In this document: piece after piece, positions 32,912 to 44,520 of the stretch
Numbering within the stretch: position 1 is the stretch's first letter
Layout: every line of letters begins with the position of its first letter
Assembly (NCBI GenBank): GCA_020698575.1
Contig: CM036248.1
Location: 12,181,729-12,245,728 of the forward strand
From: Bostrychus sinensis
Taxonomy: Eukaryota > Chordata > Actinopteri > Gobiiformes > Eleotridae
DNA: 64,000 nt
Direction: 5' to 3'
Position numbers and translations under genes: made by a program
The notes under the pieces: generated by a model
Told to the model about the DNA's origin: nothing
The model's database searches: none
The model's input: the letters and a program-made list of their open reading frames with translations, nothing else

Positions 32912-34147
32912 ATGGAAATCCCAGATGACTTCTTCAACTCTACAACAGCAGCAGCAGCATATCCCAACATCACTTTGCTCCCTCCCATGCCCAATTGCAC
33001 AGACTGGCCTAAAATCGAAATGTCCACTCTCATCCCTACTATATACAGCATTATCAGTATATTTGGCACAGTGGGCAATGCTTTAGCCATCTGCGTCCTT
33101 GCCCACTCCAGCACATCCAGAAGCGTTGCCAATACTTTTATGGTCAACCTTTGCGTCGCCGACTTGCTCTTTCTCCTTTCCTTGCCGCTGTGGGCCGTGT
33201 ACTACTCCCAGGGCTACAACTGGTCCTTCGGACGCGTGGCTTGCAAAATATGCGGCGGTCTGCTCAGCTTCAACCTCTACGCGTCCATCTTCTTCATTAT
33301 GTGCATGAGCATGGACAGGTACCTTGCCATTGTGCATCCACTGCGCTCTCTGAGTGCACGTGAGCCCAAAATTGCTATATCGACCTGTATTTTAGTATGG
33401 GTCCTGGCTTGTCTTTGCTCCACGCCGACGTTAGCTTTGAGGGACATCTACGTTATGCCGGAGTCAAACATCGAAGCGTGCGCAATTAAGTATCCAGACA
33501 ACACTTGGTTCCTCACTCTGGCCTGGATAAAGATAATAGCAGGTTTTGTGCTACCTTTGATTGTTATCAGCTGCTGTTACTGCATCATTGGGAGACATTT
33601 ACTCGTAGATACAGGCCTGGTAAGAATGCAGAGTACGTCCCATTCGGTGAAAAAATCCGTGGAATCCCAGGAGCACTGCGGCAAATTGGACCGACCTCCG
33701 ACCCCTTGCCCCCGCCCTCGGTCCGGTAATAGCAAACCGCTGGAGGGAAGGGGTCTGCAGAGGGTCTTGTGGACAGTAGCGGCTGTGGTCATTGCGTTTT
33801 TCCTCTGCTGGTTCCCGTTCCACTGCGTGACCATGCTGGACTTGGGTAAGGAGTATGGCTGGTGGGGCGGCTGCTGGGTGGACTGGACCATTCAAAATCT
33901 GACCCCCATCACCTTGTGTTTGGGCTTCTCCAATTCGGCGATTAACCCGCTGCTGTACTGCTTCATCGGGCACCACTTTAGGGGCAGGCTGGGCGGGCTG
34001 TGCAAGGGACTGTGCGCCTGTGTGAAGGCCCGAGGAGAGAAGCACAACGGCCAAAAGAGGGGGTCGTTCAGCACCAGGTTGAGTTCGTTTTCAAGAAAAC
34101 TCAGCGATCTCAAAGACTTGGCGATAGTGGAGAACTGTCCGGCCTGA
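32912..34147 (+). CDS. agtr2: Angiotensin II receptor type 2, complete single-exon coding region
   Basis: Class A GPCR for angiotensin peptides at the plasma membrane, 411 aa. The N-terminus has glycosylation sites at N9, N19 and N28. Seven hydrophobic segments run from about residue 41 to 351. C111-C190 supplies the usual disulfide, and C29-C321 the extra angiotensin-receptor disulfide. DRY is at 135-137, CWFPFH at 299-304 and NPLLY at 345-349. K207 in WIKIIAGF matches the conserved ligand-contact Lys of TM5. AT2-like features include LPLWAVYYSQGYNWSFG and the TPTLALRDIY region. Intracellular loop 3 (about 232-284) carries roughly 39 residues more than human AT2, including a RPPTPCPRPRSGNS segment. 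The start is the first ATG, 52 nt after the acceptor at 32859. AT1 is less likely from TM3, ECL2 and linkage to X-type neighbours. Confidence 0.85.
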   Translation: MEIPDDFFNSTTAAAAYPNITLLPPMPNCTDWPKIEMSTLIPTIYSIISIFGTVGNALAICVLAHSSTSRSVANTFMVNLCVADLLFLLSLPLWAVYYSQGYNWSFGRVACKICGGLLSFNLYASIFFIMCMSMDRYLAIVHPLRSLSAREPKIAISTCILVWVLACLCSTPTLALRDIYVMPESNIEACAIKYPDNTWFLTLAWIKIIAGFVLPLIVISCCYCIIGRHLLVDTGLVRMQSTSHSVKKSVESQEHCGKLDRPPTPCPRPRSGNSKPLEGRGLQRVLWTVAAVVIAFFLCWFPFHCVTMLDLGKEYGWWGGCWVDWTIQNLTPITLCLGFSNSAINPLLYCFIGHHFRGRLGGLCKGLCACVKARGEKHNGQKRGSFSTRLSSFSRKLSDLKDLAIVENCPA

Positions 34148-34506
34148 AAGATGGAGATTTCCTTAATATATTTGCTTTATAATCTAAAAAAAAACAACAT
34201 GGCATCAAGCAGCTGTTGAAATAACAACGTTCAAATAGTAACTGTTCCAAGAATGACATTAAAGGGGCCATGTTTAGTATTTTACTTGGAAAGAAAAAAA
34301 ATCTTTCAATATATGCTATATTTTGGATTACAGAGACAGCCTTTGACCAGATGGCAGTCTGAAGTGGGTTGTTATATTACTTTGTACCACTAGATGGACT
34401 CATGAGCAGCACCAGCACCAGTCGACAAAAGTTTGGGTGAAATTCTTTTGATTTAGATTTTTTAGATGTTTTAATGTTTTGTTGTTGATCAGGAAAAAGA
34501 AATAAT

Positions 34507-35024
34507 TTAAAGTGGCTATTTTATGCATTAATTCATATTTCTAAACCAATCTTGGTCGCTTGCAGAACAGCATTGTACATTTTTTTCAAACTTTATAAAT
34601 ATTATCCGGCTAAAAGAAAACGTACTCTACTGGTGCCATAAAGAAACAGGTGAAGAGACCAGCAGAGGGCAGCAGAGTGCATAGCTGTGACAGTCTTTTG
34701 AACACAAGCAAAGAAAAATAACTTTTTATTTCCTTAAACTTTTTGTATAATGCCATTTAAATGAAAAATTGCTGTGAGGAATCAGTGGAAACATATCTGT
34801 ACACTTGTTTTTTTTTTTTGTTTTTTTTTTTGGATAAATACATGAGAGCAGACTGGATGTAAGGGGCTTGTTGATTGGTCAGTACTTTTTGGAGTGAATG
34901 GGAATTTGTGGGCAGGCATGAACAAAATAAAATACAACTCCAGTTATGTTTTTGATGAGGGAACAATGTTAGAACATGGTAGACAGCTCAGAAAAGTCAA
35001 TTTTGCTTAATATAGTCCCTTTAA
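34507..35024 (+). repeat. Dispersed element (subfamily 2 of the TTAAAGG family)
   Basis: It begins TTAAAGTGGCTATTTTATGC and ends AATATAGTCCCTTTAA. Ordered similarity to 26790-27310 includes GAAGAGACCAGCAGAGGGCA and GAGAGCAGACTGGATGTA. It lies just downstream of agtr2 and may sit in its 3'UTR. Confidence 0.65.
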
Positions 35025-36139
35025 TCATCAATCATTTTACTTGAATTTGTTAAAAATATAAATGTGTATGTCAAAGAGACCCACATGTTTATTATAAAAG
35101 GGAACATGTAAAAAAGACAGAGCCGTCAACATTATACAAAGATTTTTGTTACATTTTATGATTCAGCCTTAGTTTCCTTGGTTTGGGTGAGCCTCAGGTG
35201 ACTTTGCTGCTGGGCCTGTTAGGATGTGTTGAGATTGGTGTGAAAGACGTTTATTCTTGGTCTGGATTATGATGGGGTGATGTCATGCGGTGTTTATAAA
35301 TGGGATGATTGTTGAAATTGTTAAAGCTATAATTAATTTCTAATCATTCACTTCTAAATAATCATTTTGTACCACTAGATGGAGTCAAGAGCAGCTGTCA
35401 TTGTTATAAAAAAGCTATTCACTGGTGTTTTGTTGATGCTAACTAGTGTTGACGAATGGGATGCTTGTTAAAAAGTTTCACTTCAAGAAAGAAATATAGT
35501 GGGATGAAGATGTGAATTAAACATTTATTATTGTTTCAGGTACTCATAATTCTGAATATTCCTATAAAAGATGTTATATAAAGTGGTTCTTGGGTTGTTA
35601 ATAAAAATGTGAAAACCATATGCTATGTTCTCATTATTCACCCTCCAGGGGGTTATCCATTCACTTTAATTTGTTTAATAAGTCCACACTGCGTCAAGTA
35701 CCTTTGGGTGGCTATACTTAACGCGCTCAGGTTAAATTAGGACAGGAGTGATGTTTTTGGGCCACCAGCTCAGAGAGAATATAGAGTAACATCAAAATAA
35801 TGCATTACAGATGACACGAGAGGAGCCAGTACTTTTTATGCCAAGAAAATGTAGGTTTGTGTTAGACATGTTATTTCACACTTATCAAAGTGACTTTAAA
35901 AATATGCACTTAACTTACACAACAACACATAACTTACTGCATTTGCACATCTCATACAGCAAGTGTGTACTTATAAGGATTAAAATATTATGTGTGGCTC
36001 TAATGGCAGAAGAACAAAACATTTAGCCTAATGTAGGTTTTGCAGCTCTAACAATGAACATAATGGTTCTTTATCAACTAAACTGATTATTTTCTGGGCC
36101 TTTATCATTTTATTTTATATCATGTACAGAACACAGTCA

Positions 36140-36219
36140 TAAGCATTCACTAACTACCAATACTACTACTACTACTACTGCGGCTACTACTACTACTTCC
36201 ACCACCAATACTCCTGCTA

Positions 36220-36254
<35 letters not shown>

Positions 36255-36424
36255 ACTATCACTACTACTTCCACCACCACAACTACTACTACTTTTACTA
36301 CTTCCACCACCAAAAACTACTCCTACCACTACTCCTCCTCCTCCTCCTCCTCCTCCTACTACTACTACTACCAATAATAATAATAATACTGCTACTACTA
36401 CCACCATCACTACTACTACTACTG

Positions 36425-36463
<39 letters not shown>

Positions 36464-36506
36464 ATAATAATAATAATACTGCTACTACTACCACCACCAC
36501 CATCAC

Positions 36507-36553
<47 letters not shown>

Positions 36554-36760
36554 TTACTACTACTACTACTACCAATAATAATAATAATACTGCTACTACT
36601 ACCACCACCACCACCACTACTACGACTTCTTTTACTACTTCTGCCACCACTGAAAAATACTTTGACTGATTTAAATATTTTAAAACTTTACTTGAGTAAA
36701 GGTAACATTTGTTTTCTCAGAAATGTACTTAAATTATATGTACAAGTAAATTTTACTGCT
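36140..36760. repeat. (ACT/ACC/AAT)n microsatellite inside an AAGTAC-family MITE
   Basis: About 500 bp of trinucleotide repeats (36157-36645) contain a higher-order alternation of AATAATAATACTGCTACTAC blocks. It is flanked on the right by AAATACTTTGACTG and ACTTTACTTGAGTAAAGGTA, the family arm. Open frames through it are low-complexity artefacts. Confidence 0.8.
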
Positions 36761-37242
36761 TGTACTAGCCACTAGCTAACACAGCCTATAATTGTCCATA
36801 ATGAGCAGCTGATCATTAAGACATTCCTAATGTTCTCCTTCTACTTACTGACAGCACACGTGTTCACTTCTCTTTCTGCCAAGGTTATTATTATTATTTT
36901 TTTTTTTTTTTTATCAGAGTTTGTCAGTCTCTTTTTATCTACTGAAAATATCAAGGCCAGCAGACCTCTAAACTTCCAGCAGCCAAAATCCACACACACA
37001 CATCTCTGGAGAATGATAAATACAATAAAGATTAAATTAACCACATTACTGAAGTTTATTGAAGTTTAGTTTCAGATCTGTCAAAGTTTATGCAGCAGAC
37101 GCGTGCCAAGCAATTAGAGAAGTTATTTCAGACTAATCAAACCAGAGGAATGTTAATGGGACAAGTGCAGTGTATTGGTCAGAGTAATAACAGGTTCGTC
37201 TTCACTTAAGGTTATCTGTCAAAATGCCCTGATGACCTGACT

Positions 37243-37382
37243 TCACCCTGTTATGGTTAATGCGGTCCTGTCAATTTGCGCCTGTTCGAATGCTTCACAT
37301 TTTTGGAGAAAGCAAATCCATTCGTCCTCGGTACATTCCTGTGCCCAGCTGTACCTTCTGCAGCTGGGACAGACGCCGTTCA
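37243..37382 (-). CDS. Possible orphan exon, unrecognised
   Basis: On the minus strand, TTTCCCACAG is followed by codons for NGVCPSCRRYSWAQECTE, then DEWICFLQKCEAFEQAQ and a stop. The Cys pattern is suggestive, but no family, start or partner exon is found. It could be a degraded element. Confidence 0.15.
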
Positions 37383-37929
37383 CTGTGGGAAAGAGGAGCA
37401 CCAGACATAATGTGGTTTGTGTTCTTATGAAATACAAGTATCACCATGTCATACCAAGATCCCTATGAGGTATTCAAGTCCAGGCGTTTGTGTTGGACCA
37501 ATCAATGATGTAGCTCTGCTCGCTATTTGCGTTCACTGTTGACCCTGTGCCTGAGCCGGGATCTTATTTTTGTTCTTCTGGAGGCCACTTGGTCGTTATA
37601 CGCACCAGGATGGTTGAATATATAATGTGAGAAATGTCTTCGCATATATCTGGGGTTGGTGGAAAGTTTTTCTGGTAAGCATGACAACCAGGGATTTTTA
37701 AGGACTAATGGGGCAGCAGTGAGAAAAGGTGCCCAAACTGAGGGGCTGGACCTATGTGTGCACAGCTGTTGTTCAGTTTAGAGCGCCACAAAATGTAGAA
37801 TTGAGAAAAAAAATCCTGAAACATGTTTTTATTGTAATTATACACATGTAATTAATGTGAATGACACGTCACTAGGACAAAGTGGTCAGTTGTGTTATCA
37901 TCAAGTCAATTTTAGATTTACAGCATGCC

Positions 37930-38010
37930 CTAACAAGCTCTTTAAAAAGTTTTCAGCTCATCAAAATGATCAAAATGCAGCAGCAAGATTACTAGAGAAC
38001 ACATCATCCC

Positions 38011-38062
<52 letters not shown>

Positions 38063-38800
38063 TTTATTCAGATAGCAATAAAATATGTTTACAAAGTGCT
38101 TAACAACAAAAAATGATTTCAAAAAACAACAGCACATGAACAACAGAATAAACAGAAATAAATACAAATAAAAGTGATAAAAGAGAAAGTGGGTTTTAAG
38201 AAGAGACATAAAAGATGTCTCTGACTTTGCCAGTCTTATCTTTTCAGGCAGGTTGTTCCAGAGTCGAGGGGCTTGGACCAAAAATGCTTGGTCAACTTTG
38301 GTCCTGAGTCTCGACCCTGGAACAGCTAACAGGGACCTGCCTGAGGATCTAAGGCTGCGTATGTATGGAGTTAATAACTCTGTGATGTAGCTCGTCGCAA
38401 GACCTAAACGAGCTTTAAAAGTGATCAGTAAAATATTAAAATCAATTCTAAAACGCAAAGGGAGCCAGTGTAGCGAGGATAAAACCAGTGACCTTGTGTT
38501 AGCGTCCCTTCACTGGGCTACAGTCGAATTCAGAATTAATTTTTAAAATCTTTCTTCTGACTTATAAGGCCATTAATGGTATGGCTCCGGCCGACTATAG
38601 TAATGTTATTGCATCGTACCAAGCAAACAAACTGTGCTCACAAAATGCAGGGCTATTAGTGGCTCCCAGGGTTTCTAAAAGTACAGTTGGAGGTAGAGCC
38701 TTTAGTTACCAAGCTCCTGTTTTATGGAATCAGCTTCCAGCTCATGTTAGAGGCAGACACAGTCTCTACATTTAAGGTTTGGCTTAAAACGAGAAAGCTT
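37930..38800 (+). repeat. LINE 3' coding tail, interrupted by a second LINE tail
   Basis: Left part to about 38010: AAAATGCAGCAGCAAGATTA (QNAAARLL). Right part from about 38466: a typical LINE C-terminus (LHW…EFRI…, then FSYQAPVLWNQLPAHVRG). These are hallmarks of fish LINE ORF2 tails. The two parts are separated by the opposite-strand fragment at 38012-38462. Confidence 0.65.
38012..38462 (-). repeat. LINE 3' tail (minus), nested, with (ATT)n end
   Basis: On the minus strand it encodes RIDFNILLITFKARLGLA, YIRSLRSSGRSLL, QAPRLWNNLPEKIRLAK and LKTHFLF, then an untranslated tail GCACTTTGTAAACATATTTT and a (TAT)n microsatellite. It is 5'-truncated. Confidence 0.7.
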
Positions 38801-39528
38801 ATGGTCAGGACAGCTAGGAACATGGTTAACTCCACAGCTGAAGCTGAACTGCTCTAGGAGCTAGAAGCCTCTGCCCTCTGGTTTCATCTGCTGCTCCTCT
38901 TCTATCACTGTCATAATATAATCTAATATTCTATATCTCTAATCAGTATCATTAATATAATCTAATATATAAGGTAAAGTAAATAATACTGTAGCTGAAG
39001 TAACAACAGTGACAACAGTAATTTGCAGGTCAATATTTTTAGGACATATTCACATTCAATTTGTTCTGCCATTGGTGTGTAATAAAAGAGATGGATATTT
39101 TCATTTTTGTTAGATCTCAAAATGACTAAGGCCATCTGGTGTTGCTGGGTTGTTAAACCGAGAAATACAAGTCAGTGTTTGTGTGTGAGTGTGTGATATT
39201 TTATGTTCACAGTAATTTTTTTTTTATTTTATTTTATTTTTTTGGTTGGCCATATAAATGTGCATTAAGGAATTACTAATGTGTGATGATTACTTCCATT
39301 TTCACCAGAGATCAAAATGGCGAATGACTAAGAACCGTGGTGATGTAAAGCTCGGTTGTGATTCACTCGGCACTTGGAAAAATAGATTTCTCAAAAAATA
39401 GTTCTGTCATTGGTGCATTGAGGTCAGATCAGTGACTAGGTATTTTGCAGAAATGTATTTACTTGAATTTGGCAGGTCACAATGTTACAGAGTCGCCTCC
39501 ACAGACCTCAGTCCTGCATATTACAGGT

Positions 39529-40045
39529 TTAAAGGTCCTCTACTCTGCTAAATAGACTTTTTTGAGCTTTTAACCATCTTATAATATTGTTTCCACCTTA
39601 AAAACATACTGAAGTTTTGTTTCATTCACGCTTGTTTGAGTAACCGTGTGTGCTGATGCTGTTTCTTTCCTCAAGAGATGAAAACGCTTGGTCTCATGAA
39701 ACCACTTTCCATGAAACCAGGAAGTGCTCCTGCGCGTTTCTAAAGCCCATACATCATCATCAGACTCATTGTGATATTTTCAATGCTTAAATTGCCTTCA
39801 CTATGAAGCAGTCAGCTCATTTATCTATCAGTCAGTGCCATGTTGCTAATAACTGCACTAATTAGCCATTTTATTCTCTGTCCATTCCCCACCGTTGCCA
39901 GCAAGGAGCGTCACACACCTAATCCAAGAGTTCTCTGTAACAGATATAAATAAGTTAGTTAAAATAAGTTAGAATACATGAAATACTACTGCAAAGGTGT
40001 CCAAAACTATTTCAAAAAGCTGGAAAAAAATAATTATATGGGATC
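39529..40045 (+). repeat. TTAAAGGTCC-family element (copy g)
   Basis: It begins TTAAAGGTCCTCTACTCTGC and ends TTATATGGGATC. It is the longest uninterrupted plus-orientation copy and was used here as the reference for the other copies. Confidence 0.65.
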
Positions 40046-42111
40046 AAAATGGCAAAAAAAAACTATTGTGCCTGATACATCTGCTTTGTCAATTCAAAAA
40101 TAGGTTTGCATAAATAATTGTTTGTGTAACACTGTTCTTCTTTGAGTTCATATCTAAGTGACTTTGCTTATTCGTCAGGTGTTAATGCTCTGGTTCTGCG
40201 TAAAGGAGGAGAGACAGTTGTCAAAGCAATAATGTGTGACAGATAAATTCACACTCATCTAGATCGTATATGCGTATATGAAATTAATTACTATTTATAT
40301 TTTCACCAGAGATCAAGATGACAAATGACTAAACCCACCTGCTGTTGCTGGTTTGTGCATAATTGGAAATGTAAGTCTTTTGTGTAACACTGTCCTTCTT
40401 GGCACATTGACTTCATATCTGAGGTGGATTATTTGCTAAAAAAAATGTGGCAAATGTGTTGGAGATACATTCACATTCCTGTTGTTCTAGTTGGATATGT
40501 AGCTGTGTAATAAATGGCAATAGCAAAGTGTGAATACTGTTTTCATTTTTTATCAGAGATGTCAGAATAGCGACTGACTAAGACCGTCTGGTGCTGCTGC
40601 TGCTGGGTCATGATTCATTTGGCAAATAGAAAATTCGGTTTCCTAAATAATATTTACAAAGATGTCAGTGTTATAGGTATTTCTGTCATAATTATCACCT
40701 TCCTCCATCAACATGTAAATATGTATATAGCCTGTGTTGTTGTTTTGTACTGTTAATTTTATATGTTATATTTAAATTGTTAAATATTTTTGCTTCTTTA
40801 GACTTTTTCTTGTAAATTGTATATTGCACCTTTTGTTTTTGATGCATGCTCACTTTATGTTCTTGCTTTCTGCCCTTTATTCTGTATTAAGAGCTCCCTT
40901 AACAAGTTAAGGGAGCATCCATGTTTTTCTTTTTTCTCGTCAACCATTTTTGTGTTTATTTTTGTTTTTATCAGTGAGCTCAAAGTGACAAATGACTAAA
41001 TGAAAGCCTGGCGCGTCTGCCTCGTGATTCATTTGGCAATGGAAAAGTGGGTCCCTTAAATAATAGTTTGTGTAACACTGTCCTTCTTGGCACATTTTTG
41101 GCTCGCGTGTACCCCTCTTCTTCCACTGGGCGGCGCTGTAGAGCTGCAGATGCGCACGGTCAGACAGCGCCAGTGGCTCCAGTGAGGAGCCAGACCCAGA
41201 GTCCCAGCGCTCATGATCTCTGAGAGCCCAGGGAGAGGAGGCGGTGACACGGAGACGGATGGCTCCTGTTTCTGAACCTATACAGAAACATAGGTTCTCA
41301 GACAAACGCTGTATTTAGAGAGGTCATAAGTTTAAGCTCTGTTTTAACAATAAACTCGTGAAAGATTCATTGTGGCAGCATATTGGTCTGACAGCAGCTC
41401 CGAGCCCACTGTGAAACCGGCAATAAAAGCTACAAGTGCATGCATTTCTCTGCACAAATGGAGTCTGTGAATTATGGATTTTAGACACTTAACTTGTAAA
41501 TACTGAACTACTTTATTGTCCATTTGTATGTGTGATCCACAGAAAATGTTTACAGAATATTTGCTGAAGTTAAATGGCCCATATACTGAAAAAAAGCTCT
41601 TGTGATTAAAAAAACAACAACATGGAAATTATGTGTTTTGCATGCAGCCCTAAGCTCGACGTGAACCTAGCATGGAAACCTAGAATTACATGCATCTCAC
41701 CTGATTTAGATTTGATTTTTAATAATCAACGTGCATTTACTGAACTATTTTATTGAACATTTAAATGTGGGGTGACATTTAGATGCTTGTGAAAGGAAAA
41801 GCAAAGTACTGTGGTTGTGTGGTTGTGTGGTAGACAGGAGGCCAGTGTGAAGCGCAACAACTTTTATAATCTTACAGTACTGCACACTTGTCATTGCACA
41901 CATTCTGATGTTAATGGCCATTAGCACGGGTGATCATTTATTTTGGTTCACACTGAGATATATGTGGAGCGTGTACAAGGAACAGTAATATGATGTGGTT
42001 GGATGGAAAATTGGTTAGGAGGTGTTATGGTTATTTGAAGCCAATAATAGTTTTTTATTTCCGAGTGTAATGGTGAAGCAGTTTTTAAAATACGTAGCAA
42101 AATCTTTCCTT

Positions 42112-42265
42112 TCACTTTTTTTTTTACTTTGTGGGCCATCACAGCATCTCCCTGGGGTGTAGTTATATCCAAATTGGTTTGGAATCGACCTCAAAAACCC
42201 TCTGTATTTATCCAGGCTTGGGACTGGCACAAAGAGTACACTGACTTGTGGCTGGATTATAAAAG
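42112..42265 (+). repeat. SINE-like dispersed repeat (copy 3)
   Basis: CTCTGTATTTATCCAGGCTT, GGGACTGGCACAAAGAGTAC and TTGTGGCTGGATTATAAAAG match the copies at 1.6, 30.2 and 57.1 kb. Confidence 0.5.
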
Positions 42266-43377
42266 TTGGTGTCAAAAATGTAGAAAAAATGAACTTGCTT
42301 CTGTAAGTGGGTCACAATAAAATGCTTAGGGTAAAAAATGAGCCCCACAGTTAGAAAGTGATTTCCAAATTGGGGTATGAGGCCCCCTGGTGGGCCACGA
42401 ATGCATTACTGGGGGGCGACCAGAGGTTCCCTACATTAAGTACATAAAAAAATCTGTTTGAAATTAATTACAATGATGTATAGACACATATTTTTCACTT
42501 TGAGGCAGTTTTTAGCCACCAGTCTGTGTTTTTTTTTTAGCTATGGTTGTATTTTGTATAGATAAATTTAAGTTTATTTGTTGGGGGTCCGCATGGGATT
42601 TTCTGATTTTTAAAGGGACCCCAACACTGCTGCCTTTGGGAATGCCACTCTGCTATAGAGGATAAACTGAATAAAAAAACAGTTTTATAATAATAACTGT
42701 CCTAACTTCCTTTTGCATTTGACAGCAGCTCTTAGCACACTGTGAGATTAAAATGAAAACCTAGAGTCGCAGGGATCTCACTCGACAGATGAGCGGCCTC
42801 CACCAGACGCCGCACCATCAGCGTCGGTACAAGTGTGCACAGAGTGTCGCTGCTGCTGCTGCTGCTGCAGAGAAAAAACGCTCAATATTTGAATCACCAC
42901 CAGATCCTAATTTGACACAACACAACTTGGCGAGTGACAGGACAGATTGCGGGATGAGCTTGTTGTGGCTCGAGCAGTATGTCGTGGCGCTCGGCTTCAT
43001 TAGTCGGTTTCCGTGAAACAGGTGTGAAGCATTTTGAGTTGTATTTTTTGACAGAAAAAAAGGAACATGTGGTTTTTGCAACGAAAACGTTTGATGAAGA
43101 GATACAACTGCAACTGTGACTACGGCTGTAAAATGTGCTTATCTGTTTCCTCATGCTGGTGTCAGACCTGACCATAACCCTAGAGTAGTAAATAACTTGA
43201 GCAAGCAGGCAAAACAGCTGATCTATAGTATGTGAACTTTTGTAACCATATTAGTTAATCATGATAGGGCCTGTTTTTGAGGAAGAAGAAGTTCATATCA
43301 ATGATGGAACGTAACTAGATTTTTACTAGTTGTGGTAATATAGTTACATTGTAGGGGTAACCACAACAAAAGGCTGT

Positions 43378-43476
43378 TTAAAGTTGAAAACATTGCAGTT
43401 CTTAACCAAGAACCTTTCTCAGTTCTGAAATTGAACTGCTGAGTTTTAACCTGAAACTAAACTCTATTGGTTCAGC
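43378..43476 (-). mobile_element. Relic of a Penelope-like element terminus
   Basis: The order AAGTTGAAAACATT, CTTAACCAAGAACCTTTCTC, AGTTCTGAAATTGAACTG, ACCTGAAACTAAACTCTATTGG follows the left terminal segment of the intact element at 60300-60440 (minus-oriented 3' UTR). It has about 75-85% identity by eye and internal deletions. Confidence 0.6.
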
Positions 43477-44349
43477 AGAGTTTTCAGGTGTATTTAATCT
43501 GCTCATGGGGTCAAAAGTCTGATGGGTAACTCATGCATGATTTAGGACGGTGAAGAATGGGTTAAAAAGTAACATGCAAACATGTAATTTAAAAATAAAA
43601 TAAAAATGAATGTGATCTTTGGTTAACCAGTAGTCTTACTGAGATTCCAGATATATTTTGCAAACAAATCCCGGTCCTCATAGGGAGTTTTTGGTACATG
43701 TTTTTGTTGAAAGCATCTGTTAAACCACTTTTGACAAAATGCACCTGCAAGTTCCACTATTTTCTATACATAATGATTATACACTGTCCAAAACCAATAC
43801 AGAACCGTCTAATACTGTGCGTGACTTATTTACCAAGCTCTTTCATCTGACAGATAAATCTATTGAAATTAACCTAATAACATTTTTGACAATTTCTATA
43901 CCTTCAGTTTCCATTGCATCTATGCTAATTCCCTATCAGTATTATCTGCCCGTTTCAGTTCCTCTTACTGTGTTGGTGTTTGGGACTTGTTTAGTACAGT
44001 TATGACTACAACAATTTACTGGAAAGAAATGCATGTATTTTTTGTTTGCTGCTATTCTTGGAAAACCATTAGTGGGAGCCAAGTTCTGTTCATAATAAAA
44101 CACAAGCAAAGGCCTTTTGGTAATTGGCAAGAACAGAAGTGTGAGTGCATAAGCAGAACATACATGCAGTGAAAACTGTGATATGGATGTTTTGCAAAAC
44201 CATTTTTCTCTTTTGAACTTTTTATCATTGTTATGGAAGGCTTTGGTTTGCGCTACTTCCTGTCAAAAAATTACAATCGTTTCCCTTTGAGATGCACAAC
44301 CCACATTTTCGGTGCGAAAGCGTTTGTATGTGCAAAACACTGAGAGAGA

Positions 44350-44520
44350 AGGAAGCTATAAGGGCAGGAGGTTAGAGCGTGGCGCAGTCTCAGGGAAGAA
44401 ACGAAACATTACACACATCTGAGACGGAGAGAAGATATTCTATAAAAAGACCCAAAAAACAAAAACAAAAAACTAAAGAAAGAGGTGAAGTTTGGGGCAT
44501 TTTGGACTCGCTTTTGGATG
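44350..44520 (+). promoter_or_regulatory. sh2d1a: sh2d1a promoter and 5'UTR
   Basis: GCTATAAGGGCAGG at about 44354 is a TATA-like motif roughly 165 bp before the start codon. The intervening stretch is A-rich with no upstream frame that looks coding. Confidence 0.35.

Larger units (their letters stand above)
35030..44340. other. agtr2-sh2d1a intergenic region, no confident gene
   Basis: Besides listed repeats, 40.1-42.1 kb is AT-rich with a loosely repeated TTTTCACCAGAGATCAAGAT / GACAAATGACTAA motif at 39300, 40305, 40550 and 40970. 42335-42660 looks like another hAT-type remnant. 42780-43020 holds a repeat-free block with a CTG run. No gene is recognised. Confidence 0.5.

Noticed and set aside
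32912..34147. Assignment to AT1 (agtr1) instead of AT2
   Set aside because: The DRYLAIVHP and serine-rich tail are AT1-like, but TM3/ECL1 text (LPLWAVYYSQGYNWSFG), the HLL motif after TM5 and linkage with X-type genes favour AT2.
36150..36650. Minus-strand 166-codon open frame rich in Val, Leu, Gly, Ser
   Set aside because: It is a translation of the (ACT/ACC/AAT)n repeat.
38580..38775. Possible gene with VLWNQLPAHVRG
   Set aside because: This is the common C-terminal tail of fish LINEs, truncated and interrupted.
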